A stretch of DNA of 64,000 bases. Source: Kappaphycus alvarezii. Its lineage: Eukaryota; Rhodophyta; Florideophyceae; Gigartinales; Solieriaceae. The translations under genes were made by a program, and so were the position numbers. Each line of letters begins with the position of its first letter. Within the stretch, counting starts at the first letter, position 1. The notes under the pieces were generated by a model that had not been told where the DNA came from, did not search any database, and saw nothing but the letters and a program-made list of their open reading frames with translations. Positions 44,654-59,240 of this stretch are shown one piece after another. The stretch covers positions 1 to 64,000 of the forward strand of contig NADL03000208.1 in assembly GCA_002205965.3 (NCBI GenBank). Direction: 5' to 3'.

Positions 44654-45820
44654 ATGGAGAGCGCCGCCAAGGCCAAAGCCAAGGCGCGCCCGCCTTCGTG
44701 GGCACAAATTGTGAAGGCTCACAAGAGCCCCCGAGTAGCTACGGTCCCCTCCACTGTGCGCGATTTCTGCCGACTGCAGGCAGGATCGCTGGCTGCCCCA
44801 TCGCACGAGGAGACCCCGACGCGTCGGAGCCGCCCCCAAACCGAGAGCCCCTGTCGCCCTGAATGGTATGACAGGATTACCTCCAACGCTGGCCCCTATG
44901 ATGTCCACGCTGGCTTTCTCCGCAGGCCCTCCGGGCATTGGAGCCTTGCCGGCATACGAAGACGCACAAACAAGCCTACTGATCGCAGCCGAGGATGCCG
45001 GAGTGCCCTTGCCCAAGCATGCACTCCTCACATCGGGAGATTGGACAATGTTGTGCACTACGCCGCGGACTCCAACGATCTCCTAAAAATACTCCGGGGG
45101 ATCCCAAACATTTACGATGGCGCCCGCCTCTCCACCAGCCCGCTTTCCGAGCTCATCGCCGAGCTCCCCACAACCGAGTGGAAAGTTGGCACTTGCGTCG
45201 CTGCTGCGCGCGAGGTTGCAAAGCTCAAGACCGTGGCCTCCGAAATAACACTGGAAAACAGGAAAGCCCTGGCGGGAGCAATCACCCGCCTCATTGACGA
45301 GCAGCAGCAACCCTTCCGAGAGGGGATGCTTTTGTTGAAAACTTCATTGCGAAATTCTACGCGGGGTGCGAAAACCTTGCTCCCCCAAAGACTGACTTGG
45401 ATACGCAGGACACCCCAGGCGCAGCACCGGAGGCAGACACTCCACCAGCGGCCCACCACGACAACAACGACGAGACCCCGGACGGTGGAGTGGAAACACT
45501 GGAGACCACCACAGTCCATGAAGAACCCGACAGTGCGACGCCACCGGCGACAAACAAAACTACCCTGGCCCCCACACCTAGAGAACCCTCACCTGTCAAC
45601 CTTAGGGTCGCAAAACCCCAGGAAACAGGTGCGGCTCACCAGCTTACGCAACCAAAGCCGGACGTTCCTGAAGCCCCCTCCCACACACGGGGAAGACCGA
45701 ACGACGCACGAAACGCACCCGCGCCCTGTCACAACGCATGAAGGAGATGCGGACGGTGAAGGCACAACTCGACCAATCCCCCCACCGGGAAAACGGGCGA
45801 GCAAGGCCTCTCGCCATTAG
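44654..45820 (+). CDS. LINE ORF1-like protein
   Basis: A single 388-residue frame. Alanine- and lysine-rich start (MESAAKAKAKARPPSWAQIV), a helical middle (SELIAELPTTEWKVGTCVAA, EVAKLKTVASEITLENRKAL), then an Arg/Pro/Thr-rich tail that may represent frameshifted sequence. No zinc knuckle or RRM seen. SWAQIVKA resembles SYAAVVSR at the start of the LINE at 61 kb, suggesting an ORF1 start conserved in this family. It lies 31 bp upstream of ORF2. Confidence 0.5.
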   Translation: MESAAKAKAKARPPSWAQIVKAHKSPRVATVPSTVRDFCRLQAGSLAAPSHEETPTRRSRPQTESPCRPEWYDRITSNAGPYDVHAGFLRRPSGHWSLAGIRRRTNKPTDRSRGCRSALAQACTPHIGRLDNVVHYAADSNDLLKILRGIPNIYDGARLSTSPLSELIAELPTTEWKVGTCVAAAREVAKLKTVASEITLENRKALAGAITRLIDEQQQPFREGMLLLKTSLRNSTRGAKTLLPQRLTWIRRTPQAQHRRQTLHQRPTTTTTTRPRTVEWKHWRPPQSMKNPTVRRHRRQTKLPWPPHLENPHLSTLGSQNPRKQVRLTSLRNQSRTFLKPPPTHGEDRTTHETHPRPVTTHEGDADGEGTTRPIPPPGKRASKASRH

Positions 45821-45850
45821 TCCTCCCTCCTTTCCCACTTCCCCGTATCA

Positions 45851-48742
45851 ATGCCCCTGATGCCTCCGACGACTTCCTCCGCAACCAACGACCAGTCCAC
45901 CCCTACCACTCCTCTTCCTTCGGTGTATGATGCACTGCACAGCCCGCTAAGGCCCTCGGACATCTTCAACCGCATTCCTGGGAACTGCATTCACAGTCTT
46001 GCCATATTGCTCATTCGACTCTTTCGATCCGCAGCAAACGCACGGGACGCAAAAGCAGTGCACATTGCCTTCCTCCGGATACATCTTCTCCCGACCGCTG
46101 TCTTGCGACGTTTAATCCGTGGGGAAGCCGGATGGCGGTCTCAGACAAGGCAAAGCCAAGGACTCCGAGAACGCATCCGCCGCGCCACCGCAGGCGAATG
46201 GAATGAACTTTGGAGAGAAGCCATCCAAGCACACCAGATCAGGGAAGAGCGAACCGTCCGACGTCGCCCGCAGCAACCCAGACAGACAACAAGCGAGACC
46301 CAAAGTTTCGCCGGGCAGCCCACCTAGCTGCAGATGCACAATACGGGCGTGCGATGCGCACCCTACATCAGTCGCACATTGCGGACGTGCGGGACCCACA
46401 CGTTTTGGAACGTCTGCGAGAGTTGCACCCTGCACCGAACTCTCCTGTGACAGCCATCGACACGAGAGACCTCCCGCTCCCGATGGACATCACTGAGGAG
46501 GCAGTCCTACACGCCGTCCGACGCTTGAACCCAAACTCCGCGCCGGGTCCGGACAGAATGTCCCCTCGGCTCCTTCGATTCTTGGCCAACACAACGGTGA
46601 GTCCTGAAGCAGGTGTGACGGGCATCTCGGCGCTAACTGCAGTTGTGACAAGACTAGCCCAAGGGGACTTACCAGACGACACAATCCCTCTGATCTCTTC
46701 TGCGACGCTGCTGCCCATCCAACCTCGGCCAGACAAGATTCGCCCCATTGCTATTGGGACGGCCTTGCGGCGACTCGTAACAAAGGTGCTCCTACCACAA
46801 GCAATAGAAGACACGAGGGAGTACCTCGCACCCTTGCAAGTGGCCAATGGCGTGCCCAGCGGACTGGACTCCATTGTGCACGAAGCACGGAGACTGGTTG
46901 AGCGCCAGGACGAGGAGCATGCACTGGTATCCGTGGATGCACACAACGCATTCAATCGGTTCTCGAGACAGCGCATGATAAATTTGCTGCCGACCAAAGT
47001 ACCGTCGCTGTGTCGTTTTCTGAACATGGTATACGCCCGCAACACGCCGTCGCTGATATTGCCCGTAGCGGCCGCACATGACATCCCTAGCCAAGAAGGT
47101 ATGCAACAGGGGGACCCTGCAAGCATGCTGTTGTTTTCTCTTGTTGTGCATCCATTAGCAACAGAAATTGCCCAGCAGACACAGCTTAGTCTACATAGAT
47201 GGTATGCGGACGACTGCACTCTCATCGGCACTCATACAGAGCTCGAGAGGGCAGTCGACATCCTCAGCTCCAGAGGACCTGACATGGCTTATATCTGAAT
47301 CACGCAAAAACCCGTCTGTTCTGGCCGCACAGACTCGGTAACTGCACATCGCCACTATTCCACCGCTTCCCAGTTGAGAACTTTTCCACCGAAGGCATCG
47401 ACCTTCTTGGGGCCCCAATTGGGTCGTCACAGTTTATGGAAGATTTTCTCAACGAGAAAATCAGAAGCTGCAAGCACACATTGTCGCTGATTGACGGTAT
47501 CGGAGACGCTCGAATTCGGTTCCACCTTCACCGGGTATGTGCATCCGCTTGCAAGCTTCAACATGTGGTGAAGCTAACTCCGCCGAGTGTGACCACTGCC
47601 ACTGCACTGAGATTCGACGACGACCAACTCGAATTTTACGCAAGCTCTAACAACGTGCCGATGACTGATGCAGTTCAACAGCAGGTATCCTTACCTCTCC
47701 GCTATGGCGGTCACGGCTTTACACCTATAGCAACGCTTAATTTCGCAGCATATGCTGCGAGCATAATTGACGCCGAGCTGCTGCGGAGCCCTGAGGACAG
47801 TGGTGAGACTGAACACCGATACGCTGAAGCGGATACACACCTCCGGGAGTTTGTCCGACGGCTCCCTGCGTCCGTCACTAATGATGGCAGTCTTCCGGAA
47901 ACTTTGACAGCGGCAAGCCTCGCAGCCAAGCCCGATAGTACATACAACATTCTGTATCGAGCCTGGTGCGAGTCTGCAGCAAAGTTCTTCTGGAAGGACG
48001 ACGAATGGAAGAGGTTGCCAAACCCCATATCGCATTCAGAAGCAGATATTCGGCGAAGAATTCGACGTCATGCATACTTGGAAACGCAGGCAGGGGCCTT
48101 CCTCACCGCACACCCCGCTGTAGTCAACCGAACGTCCAACGAGATGTGGACAGTGATGCTACGCCGTCACCTAGGAGTTCGCGTGTTTGACGACACCGCA
48201 CCGCTGCAGTGCGCTGAGTGCCATAGGCCCATGGATCTCTTAGGGGACCATGCAGCAGACCTTTGTAACAAAGGTCTCGGGTGGACCAACCGGCACACAG
48301 CAGTTGTGAGAGTACTTGGGAGAGAGCTGTTTAAAGCAGCAGGAGTTGGCGTCCAATATGAGGTCAAATACCTACTCCCCGGACTGAATGCGCGACCGCA
48401 GATATTCTGGTGCACCCGCGATCCGACGCATGAACACCCGCCCCTCTTCCAGTGGCCTACGACATCACCGTATCCTCGCCATTCCAGGAGTGCTATATGT
48501 CAATGGGAGCACGAAAAGCGCGAGCCGTTGCCAACGCAGCAGACAAGCGAAAGAGGAGGGACCTAGCCACGAAAGTGGCTGCCATTTCTGGCGACGTCCT
48601 GCCTGGAAGATCAAGATTAGGATGGGATTTTGTGCCGCTGGCTTTTGACTCGTTAGGATCACCTTCTGAGACATCATCAAAGGTCATAGAGAAATACGCG
48701 GCAGCTGTCGCATCGCGCAGCGGATGTTCTACGGGGGGATGA
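45851..48742 (+). pseudogene. LINE ORF2: RT, zinc knuckle, restriction-like endonuclease (best copy)
   Basis: About 960 residues in a few frames. N-terminal basic region to 46327; then 46210-47298 with AQYGRAMRTLHQSHIADVRD, the RT fingers LNPNSAPGPDRMSPRLLRFL and PRPDKIRPIAIGTALRRLVT, palm DAHNAFNRFSRQRM, MQQGDPASMLLFSLVVHPL, and catalytic WYADDCTLIG (about 47200-47230). From 47436 to 48400: thumb/linker, then CAECHRPMDLLGDHAADLC (CX2CX9HX4C zinc knuckle) and RHTAVVRVLG. After a missing C near 48395 the frame reads RPADILV, then PVAYDITVSSPF, giving the two acidic positions expected of a PD-(D/E)XK-like nuclease. The catalytic YADD is intact, so with corrected frames this could be a recently active element. 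No APE domain. Confidence 0.8.
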
Positions 48743-49441
48743 AGACCCGCTTACCAGAAACTAAGCTACGTATTTGGTACAAGCGCGGCGTCAATAATAT
48801 GTCGTGCCCGCAACACGCAGAATTTAGCCACCCTATTCAAATCAATTTTGTTGCGACTTCATGTTGCACATACATATTACAGTGATAAAAACAAAATATC
48901 ACGCAATACTCGCACTTCAGCCACAGGCTGATGTGGCTATCTACTGTAATGTTGGAAGTCGACTAATTCAACCTGCTATCTCTCGAGGGGGATTAATAGG
49001 ACTGCTCGCCTCATGTAAAACTTTAGCCTTTAAGTCGCCGAATATTGATAATTAGGTCAACGCAACTGGACAAAAATTACTCGCACATACCAGCATGAAC
49101 CGCCACGATTCCCGCCCTCGATACCCTTAGTCGACGAAACACTTTCCCGCCCGCGGTTCCTTCCGATTCCTAGCGTATGTTCTAACCATTCCACAAGACA
49201 CAGAAAACATATCAAACAGAGCCAAAGTCAGTAGAAAGAAATGGATGCCCTTCTCGAGTCAGCAGCCTACTATGCCAATTGCCTCAGTTTCTATGGTTGA
49301 TGTCGGACAAAAAGTCCTTACTGTCGTCCTATCACAGTTGGAACAAGTGATATTCCGATAGAGCTAATATCAAACATCCTTGCAATCATCTCTCCACATG
49401 ACCGCAGCCCAACCCCGAAACAATGCTCACAACTACCCTGT
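48743..49441. other. intergenic, no recognised gene
   Basis: Between the LINE 3' end and the convergent pyrophosphatase gene. No domain in short ORFs; no clear poly-A tail or target duplication of the LINE found. Confidence 0.45.
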
Positions 49442-50410
49442 TCATTTCAACGCAAGTCCGTCGCCATTCTCAATCTCACCATTTTTCAGCTGTCTCCAAC
49501 TCTCATGCGTTTCCTTTACCACCTTCATCGCAAACTCCGCACCCTTTGCTTCACCACCATACGCATACTCATTTTCACCCTTACCTTCGGCCGTCTTGTA
49601 CAACCGAAACCATTCCTCACCTCATCCACCCTGCCAGGCATAACCTTCTCAACATCTGCGATATCATTCATCATCTCTGCGCGAGGGTCTTCCACATTGA
49701 TACCAATAACTTCCAATCAATCTCGCCCTCATCCAACAATGCCAAGCATCCCAACACCTTGACCTTATACACTGCGCCAAAAGGCATCACCTTTTCGCCA
49801 ATCTCGGTAAGGTCGACAGGATCGCCATCCCACCAACGCCCAACTCCTTGTCAACCTCTCCCGGATTCTCCCACGTCTGCGGCAAGGCGCCGTAATTCAC
49901 CAAGCTGGGACCATACTTGTACTCCCTCAACATTCCCTTCTTGACATCCTGTTTGATAGGGGTACTTGTTTCATCAGTAGCAATTTCCATTTTCGCCTGA
50001 GTCCCGTGGAATCTCGTTGACAAAATGGACAATTCGTTCACGGTCAGTCCAGAGGGGAATGTCATGCCAGGGGATATGGTACCGGAGGGGCTCTTGTAAA
50101 AGAGCCTGTATTCCAACGTGTTTGTCTCTCCGGATGCGGAGGTGGACAGTGTGTCGGCCGAGATTATCTCGGCTGACATGCGGGAAGAAGCATCTTGTGT
50201 GACGGGGTAGACGGGGGGCGTGCGAAGGGTGCACGAGGAGGTGAAGGAGATGGAGGATCGGGCGAAGAGGGGGGTGGCGGAGATGAAGGCGGGGAGGGGA
50301 GTCATGGTGGGTTGTGTGGGATGGATGGGATTCGGGTTGGGGTGGGAGTGGGAGAGGTTGGGTGTGTTGAATTGATGAAATAGGGGGTGGAGGAGGGTAC
50401 GTCGATGCAT
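49442..50410 (-). CDS. PPA: soluble inorganic pyrophosphatase (family I), probably organelle-targeted
   Basis: Hydrolyses pyrophosphate to two phosphates with Mg2+, pulling biosynthetic reactions forward. Start taken at 50410 ([20 protein letters not shown]), an in-frame ATG 60 bases earlier being possible; about 100 residues rich in Ser, Pro and His precede the catalytic domain, suggesting a transit peptide. Domain: [58 protein letters not shown], and after a one-base break near 49835 the metal-binding [47 protein letters not shown], ending in NGDGLALK at TGA 49442-49444. Breaks near 50080, 49990, 49835 and 49700. The eukaryotic-type KxDVKK, ENP and DPVD motifs are all present. Divergent from CDC48, sharing a 0.97-kb upstream region. 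Confidence 0.88.
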
Positions 50411-50470
50411 GGTATTAAGTCTCATTAGAGTCGTTGAGAAACGTTCTTGCGAGTGCGGAGCTTGATGCAT

Positions 50471-51375
50471 TGCATAGGTTGAGAGATTGGGAGAACGCAG
50501 ATTATCGCTGGCAAAATGATGGACTCACTTTGCACATGTGGCGGACACTGTTTGATTATAATTTGTGCAGCTTGGCGAGAAAAATATGGTAAGGCGACGG
50601 GGGTGTTAGTTTGGATCATGGAGCTGGTCTTGATACCATGTTCGGGTGGTAATAGGATTTAGGATCATTTCGTGAAGAAAGGAGACAGGCTGTGTCAAAG
50701 GCGGAAAATGGAACTTGGTCATGATCAGGTTGCGAATTACGGTAGCATAGGTCACCATGTTTTTGGGTTGCGTTCTAGAGGGATCTGGACTATTCGAATT
50801 CAATACACGTGTACTGAGCAGCGTCGCAATTCGCACCCATCATCCTGTTGCCCCAAGTTAACCTTCCAGCAAAACGACAGGTGTCATCGGCCTTTTACAT
50901 TCCAGCGCTATGGGCGGAATGTGCCTAGAACTCTTTACAAAGTGTAAGACGAATAACTGTACCTGTAATACCTATTCTGCCAAATTTGTAAATTTTTTTT
51001 CTTCCTTTTCTTTTGGTCGGCCAAGGGCAGAGACATGGCTGTCCGAGAGAAAATTTTTAACCATTTTAACACCCATGCTAGGGTAGTTTCCTCAAATTGG
51101 CTCCAATCCCCTAGTGTGCCTATTTTTTGTATTATTCAACAGCCTCACGTTGTTCCAATCCACTAGAAAAGCCCCTTTGAAACGCTCTGTCACCACTTTC
51201 GTTGGAATCGTGACCCTCTCACCTCTGTGTCAACTTCCTGCCTCGATCCAAAGCCAGTGTTGTCGTTCTTCTTCTTACCAAGCACCTAAGCGCACCGACC
51301 TTTCTCTCCGTCACTCACATTTGCTGACATTCTCTTCATTTATTCACCCTACCTCAACACCCCTTTACTTACAAT
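50471..51375. other. shared upstream region of PPA and CDC48
   Basis: Divergent genes flank this non-coding stretch. It holds a T-run (50987-51000) and pyrimidine-rich sequence before the CDC48 start (51170-51300). No TATA box was assigned. Confidence 0.5.
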
Positions 51376-53930
<2,555 letters not shown>

Positions 53931-54707
53931 CTACAGAAATGGAATATTGTCGCGGTCGGGGAAAGCACGAGGTGACTGCTGACATTGTGGTGCCGATGTC
54001 TACCTGTGCGTTGAGAGGTAGAAGTGATGTCGAGGCGCTAGCTTTGTCTGTTGTACGTTGATGTGTATTGGAAGTAAAATTATGTGAAGTATGTTTGTGT
54101 AACGAAGTGACATGGGCAGCGGAGCGCGGAGACGTTTACGTAGTTCAGGTTTTGCGGAAAGAGGCGCCCCCTTATGCAGGCGCGGATGCGATAATATGCA
54201 TCTAACATACAAGATTTGGGACTAACGTATAAATAACACTCAGCAATGCAGTTTGGTAGCCTCGTGATTTAAGTATAAACGCGACTCACGGTAGTAGGCG
54301 GACTATTTATGGGTTGGGAAGTAAGTTTTAGTGGGTCACTCGTCTGTTGACTGTCTGTGAGTACTTATTGGAAAAGACAATACAGGCAGAAAATTAAGGC
54401 GGCCAGAAATCGTTGAGTACTTGAATATGCGAGAATATATCTATACATCTTGTTTGCAATCAGAGGATGGTGACGGCACCTGGCAAACCTCGTCAATGTT
54501 TTCTCGCTGCACACACAGAATGTAAATTCCCTTGAATGCAGAACTCGTTCATGCGAGGACAAAATGACTAACTCCTGCCTCAGTCGTAATCTGCAATATC
54601 TTCACAAAAAGTTTCCAAAGGGTTAACGTGCAATGACACAAAGGCCAAAAATTCGACAGCCAGCGACATAGTGAAATGGTAGCACAGTAGTATCAAGAGA
54701 GTGGTCT
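53931..54707. other. 3' region between convergent CDC48 and ISCA1
   Basis: Convergent genes end on either side. No coding domain; short ORFs only. Presumably 3' untranslated regions and terminators. Confidence 0.5.
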
Positions 54708-55265
54708 CTATACATTAAAGCTTCACCACACCCGCAAGTGCCTTTTGCATTGGGGTTTGCAAAGATAAATTCGCTGACCAAGTCGTTATCGACAAAGTCC
54801 ATTGTGGTGCCGACAATATGCATCAAGGCTCTCGGGTCGACATAAACGGCGGCATCCTGACCGATATCGACACGTTCATCGAATGGAGAAGGCTGATCTA
54901 TATAATTGAGTGTGTAGGCCATGCCGTTACAACCACGTGTGCGAAGGCCGATTCGAATGCCGGAGGGACGTGGGTCACGTTTGGAGATGAGATGGTGGAG
55001 GCGTGTACGCGCGGTGTTTGTCACTTGGAGGGGAGGGGGGCGTTTCGGACGAGCGGAACGGGTTGCTTTTCGAGGAGTCGAGGTTGGGCGGATTTTGAGG
55101 GGGGTGTGAACTTTTGGGAGCCGGGTGGGGGAGGGGTGGAAGGTGGCGGCGTTTTCTGCGGGGGTGGGGGTGGGGCATGCGGTGGGGGTTGTGGGTTGAG
55201 GGTGGAAAGGGAACGGGGGCTGAGATAACCAGACGGATTAGGGCAGGAGAGGGGCGCGGCGGCAT
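54708..55265 (-). CDS. ISCA1: mitochondrial iron-sulfur assembly protein ISCA1-like
   Basis: A-type Fe-S carrier/assembly protein that with ISCA2 and IBA57 makes [4Fe-4S] clusters in the mitochondrial matrix. The C-terminal domain is clear: SGIRIGLRTRGCNGMAYTLN, AAVYVDPRALMHIVGTTMDF, DNDLVSEFIFANPNAKGTCG, with the three cluster cysteines in RGCNG and CGC. One missing T near 54718 converts the end to the canonical CGEAFNV and stop TAG at 54708-54710. The N-terminal part is proline- and serine-rich; the start at 55265 (MPPRPSPALIRLVISAPV) gives a targeting-like leader, and a frame change near 55020 joins it to the domain. The start is therefore less certain than the domain. Confidence 0.85.
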
Positions 55266-55786
55266 TGTTAGCGATGATGTGAGGGTGAGGGTGCGGCTGC
55301 GGAAAGGAGCAAGGAGATGGCGGAAGAGAGTTGGGAAAGTCGCGCACATGTAACGGTGGTTTAAAACATGATGAGCAGCTGCAGCAATTAAAAAGTTGGG
55401 CATCTTGGCATTGGTTGATGATGTCAAGTTTTTGTGGGATAGGCCTGACAGATTCCAATTGGCATGCGTCTATTGGGTGGAATGGCCTTTACGGCACGAT
55501 TCCTCCAATCATATCACTCTAATAGTTGGCAAATTGTGACATGTGACAGACAAATGTCAAATGTCACTATTACTATTTGATAAGGCGTGGTATACACGTG
55601 TCCATGAGAAACAGGTTTCAAAACATATGTTGATGTGAGGAAAACACGGTATGAGCAATAGTTATTACGTCGCTAGCACTAGCTAGCTACCAGAGACAGC
55701 AGACATCCGCGTTGAAATCGAACCATAATTCGGTCGGCATCGCATCATCTCATCACTCTGACAAGCAGTCCGCGCAATCATCATCC

Positions 55787-57692
55787 ATGCCATCGTCCCC
55801 ACCGCAACCCCTCTTCCATCGACGGCGCCGCCGCAACCCCACCAAGCGCCGCCGCCCCCTCCTTCACCGCCTTCTTCTCCATCACCCACACACCATCCCC
55901 GCATTCGCCGTCCCGCAAACCCACCCCCCTCCTCTCGATTTCATTCCTCTACTCGTTCGAAACCCAGTCTCCAACCCCCTCCCTTCATACCTGGCTACGA
56001 CGACGACACACACAAGGATCCCTCCACAAATTCCACCTCCTCTCCGTCAGCGCCGATTTCGAAATCTCCCCACCGCGCGGATTACTCCACAGATGGGTTG
56101 CGAAATTGCGCTTGGAGAATACAAGACAGGAGGCCCTCTCCCGTCAACGCTGGGTCATGTTCCGCCGTCCAATTTTGTGAGCCGCCCAGAAGGTTCAGGC
56201 AGTGTGATGCCGTCGCAGAAGGATGATCTGCGTGATTCTTATACCGGCGTAATTTGGTCGCGGACAGGGGAAATGTGGATGAAGGTTCGGTCACGCGAAA
56301 CGGGATAGACGCGAAAAAAGATGTGAAGGGATGCGTGACACTGTCGGAAAGGCAGACCCTTTCTCAGAGGCTTGGACTGAGGGTTTGCATGGAAGAATGA
56401 GCGGTGACCGAGATGGCGATGTTGTCGTGGTAGATGATTATGTTGGAGTTGCTGGCGCAGATACGATGGATGCTGAGGAACCAGGGGAGAGTGATGCTGA
56501 ATGGGAAAAGGAGTTACTGAGAAGAGCGGGCCAAGGGAGGGATGGTTTGATAAGGAAATGGGAAGGAGAGTACGCCGAGTGCTGGTCAACGTGGATGGAG
56601 TTATGAGACGGAATGGAAAAAAAGATTTGGAGTTAGGTCTTAAGGCGGTGAGGGAGGCGATGGAGGGTTGGAGAAAGAGGGAGGAGTTGGGGAGAAAAAA
56701 TTGTTGAGGCTAGAAGAGGTTGTTGCAAGAGAAAAGACAGAGAGGGTCATTGTAGAAGGCGATCTCGCGATGGCCACAGAGAAGGCAAGGTTTTACGGCA
56801 ATTTAAAGGAGTATTTGGAGGATGTGACTGATTTGTTGAAGGAAAAGAGGGGAGTAATGGAGGATAAAAGGGACAGGATGTTTGAACGTTGGAAGAAGAG
56901 GCAGGAAAGTGAGGAAGAGACTGGAGGGGGGTGTAGACGAGTTTGGACGAATCAGAGAGGCAAGTTTGGAGTGGGAGGAAGTGGAGAATAAGGACGGGGA
57001 GGGTAGCAGTCCGTTTTCGGATGTGCGGGAAGAGGTCAGTGTATAGGGAAGTTCAGGAAATTTTCGGGGAATGGAAGCAGAGTTATGAGCCCGATTACAA
57101 GAAAGCGTTTGCAGATTCAAGTCTGGGGAAATTGGCAGGGAGGTTAGTCCTGGGAAGCGGACCAGTGCATTTTGAGGAGGTGAAGAATCTGAATGAGATT
57201 CAGCGGAGAGAGATGTGGAAAGCGGCTGACGGAAGCAAGACGGTTGCTTCAATGATTCGAAGCGAGAATGGAGACCGAGAGTGATGGATTCCTGTGAAGA
57301 ATACGGTGGCTAGCGAAGGAACTTGTGAAGGCAGATCCGAGTGGAGGAGATAAAGTGTCGAAGCTCTTGAGGAGAGGATGGGATGGGAAGTCAATGCGTG
57401 CGTAACGTTGGCAGCCAAAAGCAATAGTGCAATGTTTGAAGGGTGCAGTTGCGCTACAAAATTGTTGAGGGATATTGGTTTGGAGAGAGTAATGGGGGCC
57501 ATTGAAAAGCTAGGAGTGGAGCAGACGGACTTGGAAGAAGTAAGAGAAGATCTTTCATGGATTGCCTCGAGTCAATTCAAGGTCGAAGGAATAAGAACGG
57601 CGAGAAGGCTGTGTGAGAAGGCTGGAATAAATTGGACGTTTGCCGCAGACTCTGATTGTCGTTCTACGCATATCCTTGCCTCAACACCCTAA
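55787..57692 (+). CDS. PAXBP1: PAXBP1/GCFC/ILP1-like splicing-associated protein
   Basis: Likely member of the GC-rich sequence DNA-binding factor family (PAXBP1, plant ILP1), nuclear and linked to spliceosome disassembly and cell-cycle control. Start at 55787; the basic tract FHRRRRRNPTKRRRP follows the first residues, as in the family. In shifted frames: IPGYDDDTHKDPS, then YSTDGLRKLRLENTRQEALS, comparable to the YTKExLxELxKNT segment. Middle: acidic DAEEPGESDAEWEKELLRRA, coiled coil LRLEEVVAREKTERVIVEGD and YGNLKEYLEDVTDLLKEKRG, comparable to the FYQEMRxYVxxLxxCLxEK helix. C-terminal GCFC-like region with FGEWKQSYEPDYKKAFADSS. Ends at 57692. Many frame breaks; about 620 residues is shorter than most homologues (about 900). 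Confidence 0.6.
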
Positions 57693-58199
57693 AAGCGCAG
57701 TTTTGATTCAGTTTACGATTATCCGCCCCTTATATGGCGAAAAGCATTATCTGGAGCCGAACTCAGGCGTTTACCGTTTTGGATGATTCTGCAACCTCGA
57801 CAAACGCGAAACGGGTCCATTTTTGATTTTCCATGCGATCAGTCATCAAACTACAAGCAACTTCTCGAAGTCTTTTCATGTTTGTGCAAGCGGATCTCTG
57901 CGCATTGTCGTCGAGCGTTGTGTTTTTGCAGGAGGCTCCATGATTCTCTGGGTGCCTGGGCACTGTCGTCGATCATTCGTTTGATCTCAGAGGCCTCTGA
58001 TTTCCTTTGCAGTCCAGAAACAAGGAGCACTTGTTGATCCGCTGTTGAAAGTCAATCATGAAGCAAGAAAAAGGACAGCGTCGCTTCACTGAGGCCGAAA
58101 AGCCACACAGCAGTCACCATCTCTCTGAGGAACGGTGTAGTTCTTTGCAACTACAGTCCGTCTCAAAATACTGATCTGCAATAGAAATTAACAGGTTGG
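57693..58199. other. no recognised gene
   Basis: Short frames only. The right part may include the 3' untranslated region of the LINE on the minus strand. Confidence 0.4.
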
Positions 58200-59240
58200 T
58201 GACTATATTACAACCAAGAAGCTCGGGTACTGTTTGGTTCATATCTAGCTCGGTCTCTACGCGGCAGTCGGCTGGATTGCTCAGCATCACTCAAGATCCC
58301 TCTTCGCGAGGGAGGGATCTTGTAAAAGGGACGCGTCCAGGGAGTCAAAGGCGATCGGTTGACTTTAAACGCAGGTTCGCGCTAGTCGTCAGAGGGGTTT
58401 GAGTGCATGTGGTTGAGCTGTTACCTAGGCCCTGGACCTTTTCTGAGTTGACCATAACAGCGGCACCATTAGCAGTCTAGGCGGCCTTCATGAGGGCAGC
58501 AGGTTTGAAGAGCGAGAAAATGGTCATGTCGCAAAGCATTGGACTCTGGACCATTGGGAAGTCCGAGGGGGGGTGTGCACGTGAATGTTCGGTGGATTGC
58601 ATGAGGATGTCCAGCCCGAGTTCGCAGGGCGGGACTTCGACTGACAGTCTATTCGCGGAGACTGGACAGTGGTACGCCAGAGTATTGGGAATGGCGTGAT
58701 TGCGATTAGTGCAAGCAAAGCCGGACGGACAAAAGTTAACCGCATGTTTCCCTCGGGAAAGCCGGTCAAGCTGTGTTAAGTGGCGACTATGCTGGTATTT
58801 AAGCCAAGAAGTCTGCGAAGACGGAAGCCCAGATTTAGACTCAACATGACAGTCGAGAGGCGTGGAGAACTCTGGCTGTCGCAGGGTAGGGCAGGGGGAA
58901 GTATCGCCGGGCTGTGCTGGTAGGCCGGGCTGCGTATCGGATTCTGGGTGGCGTCAGTGACTGTATGTGGGGTTCATGGACGCGCGGGCAAGGTTGAGGG
59001 TGCGACGGGACCCTTTGATCTTGATATGTAAAATGGAGTCCGTTAGGGTGCGGCCCCACCCTGGGCGTTGAGGAAGTCGATGCCGTCATGGAAACTCGGC
59101 AGCAAAGGCCTTGCGGTCTGGAGCGGGTGTACGAGGCCAGAAAACGCTATTTTCGTGGGGTTCACGCGGAGGCCAATCGCAGCGCCCTCTGTGGCGAGGA
59201 TACCAAGCCGGTGACGAAGGGCGTCGAGTGCCCCCAAAAG
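58200..59240 (-). pseudogene. LINE ORF2 3' fragment, minus strand
   Basis: RT thumb region at 59043-59237 (IGLRVNPTKIAFSGLVHPLQ, GIDFLNAQG), then a degraded zinc-knuckle segment (HAVNFCPSGF, 58700-58770) and the endonuclease-like end with DILMQS and LCDMTIFSLFKP (about 58510-58620), and AFDS near 58340. These match in order the C-terminal parts of the elements at 36 and 48 kb. 5' truncated, the usual result of incomplete target-primed reverse transcription. Confidence 0.65.

Noticed and set aside
46368-47231. 287-residue minus-strand frame
   Set aside because: It is antisense to the RT domain of the plus-strand LINE, which has clear catalytic motifs.
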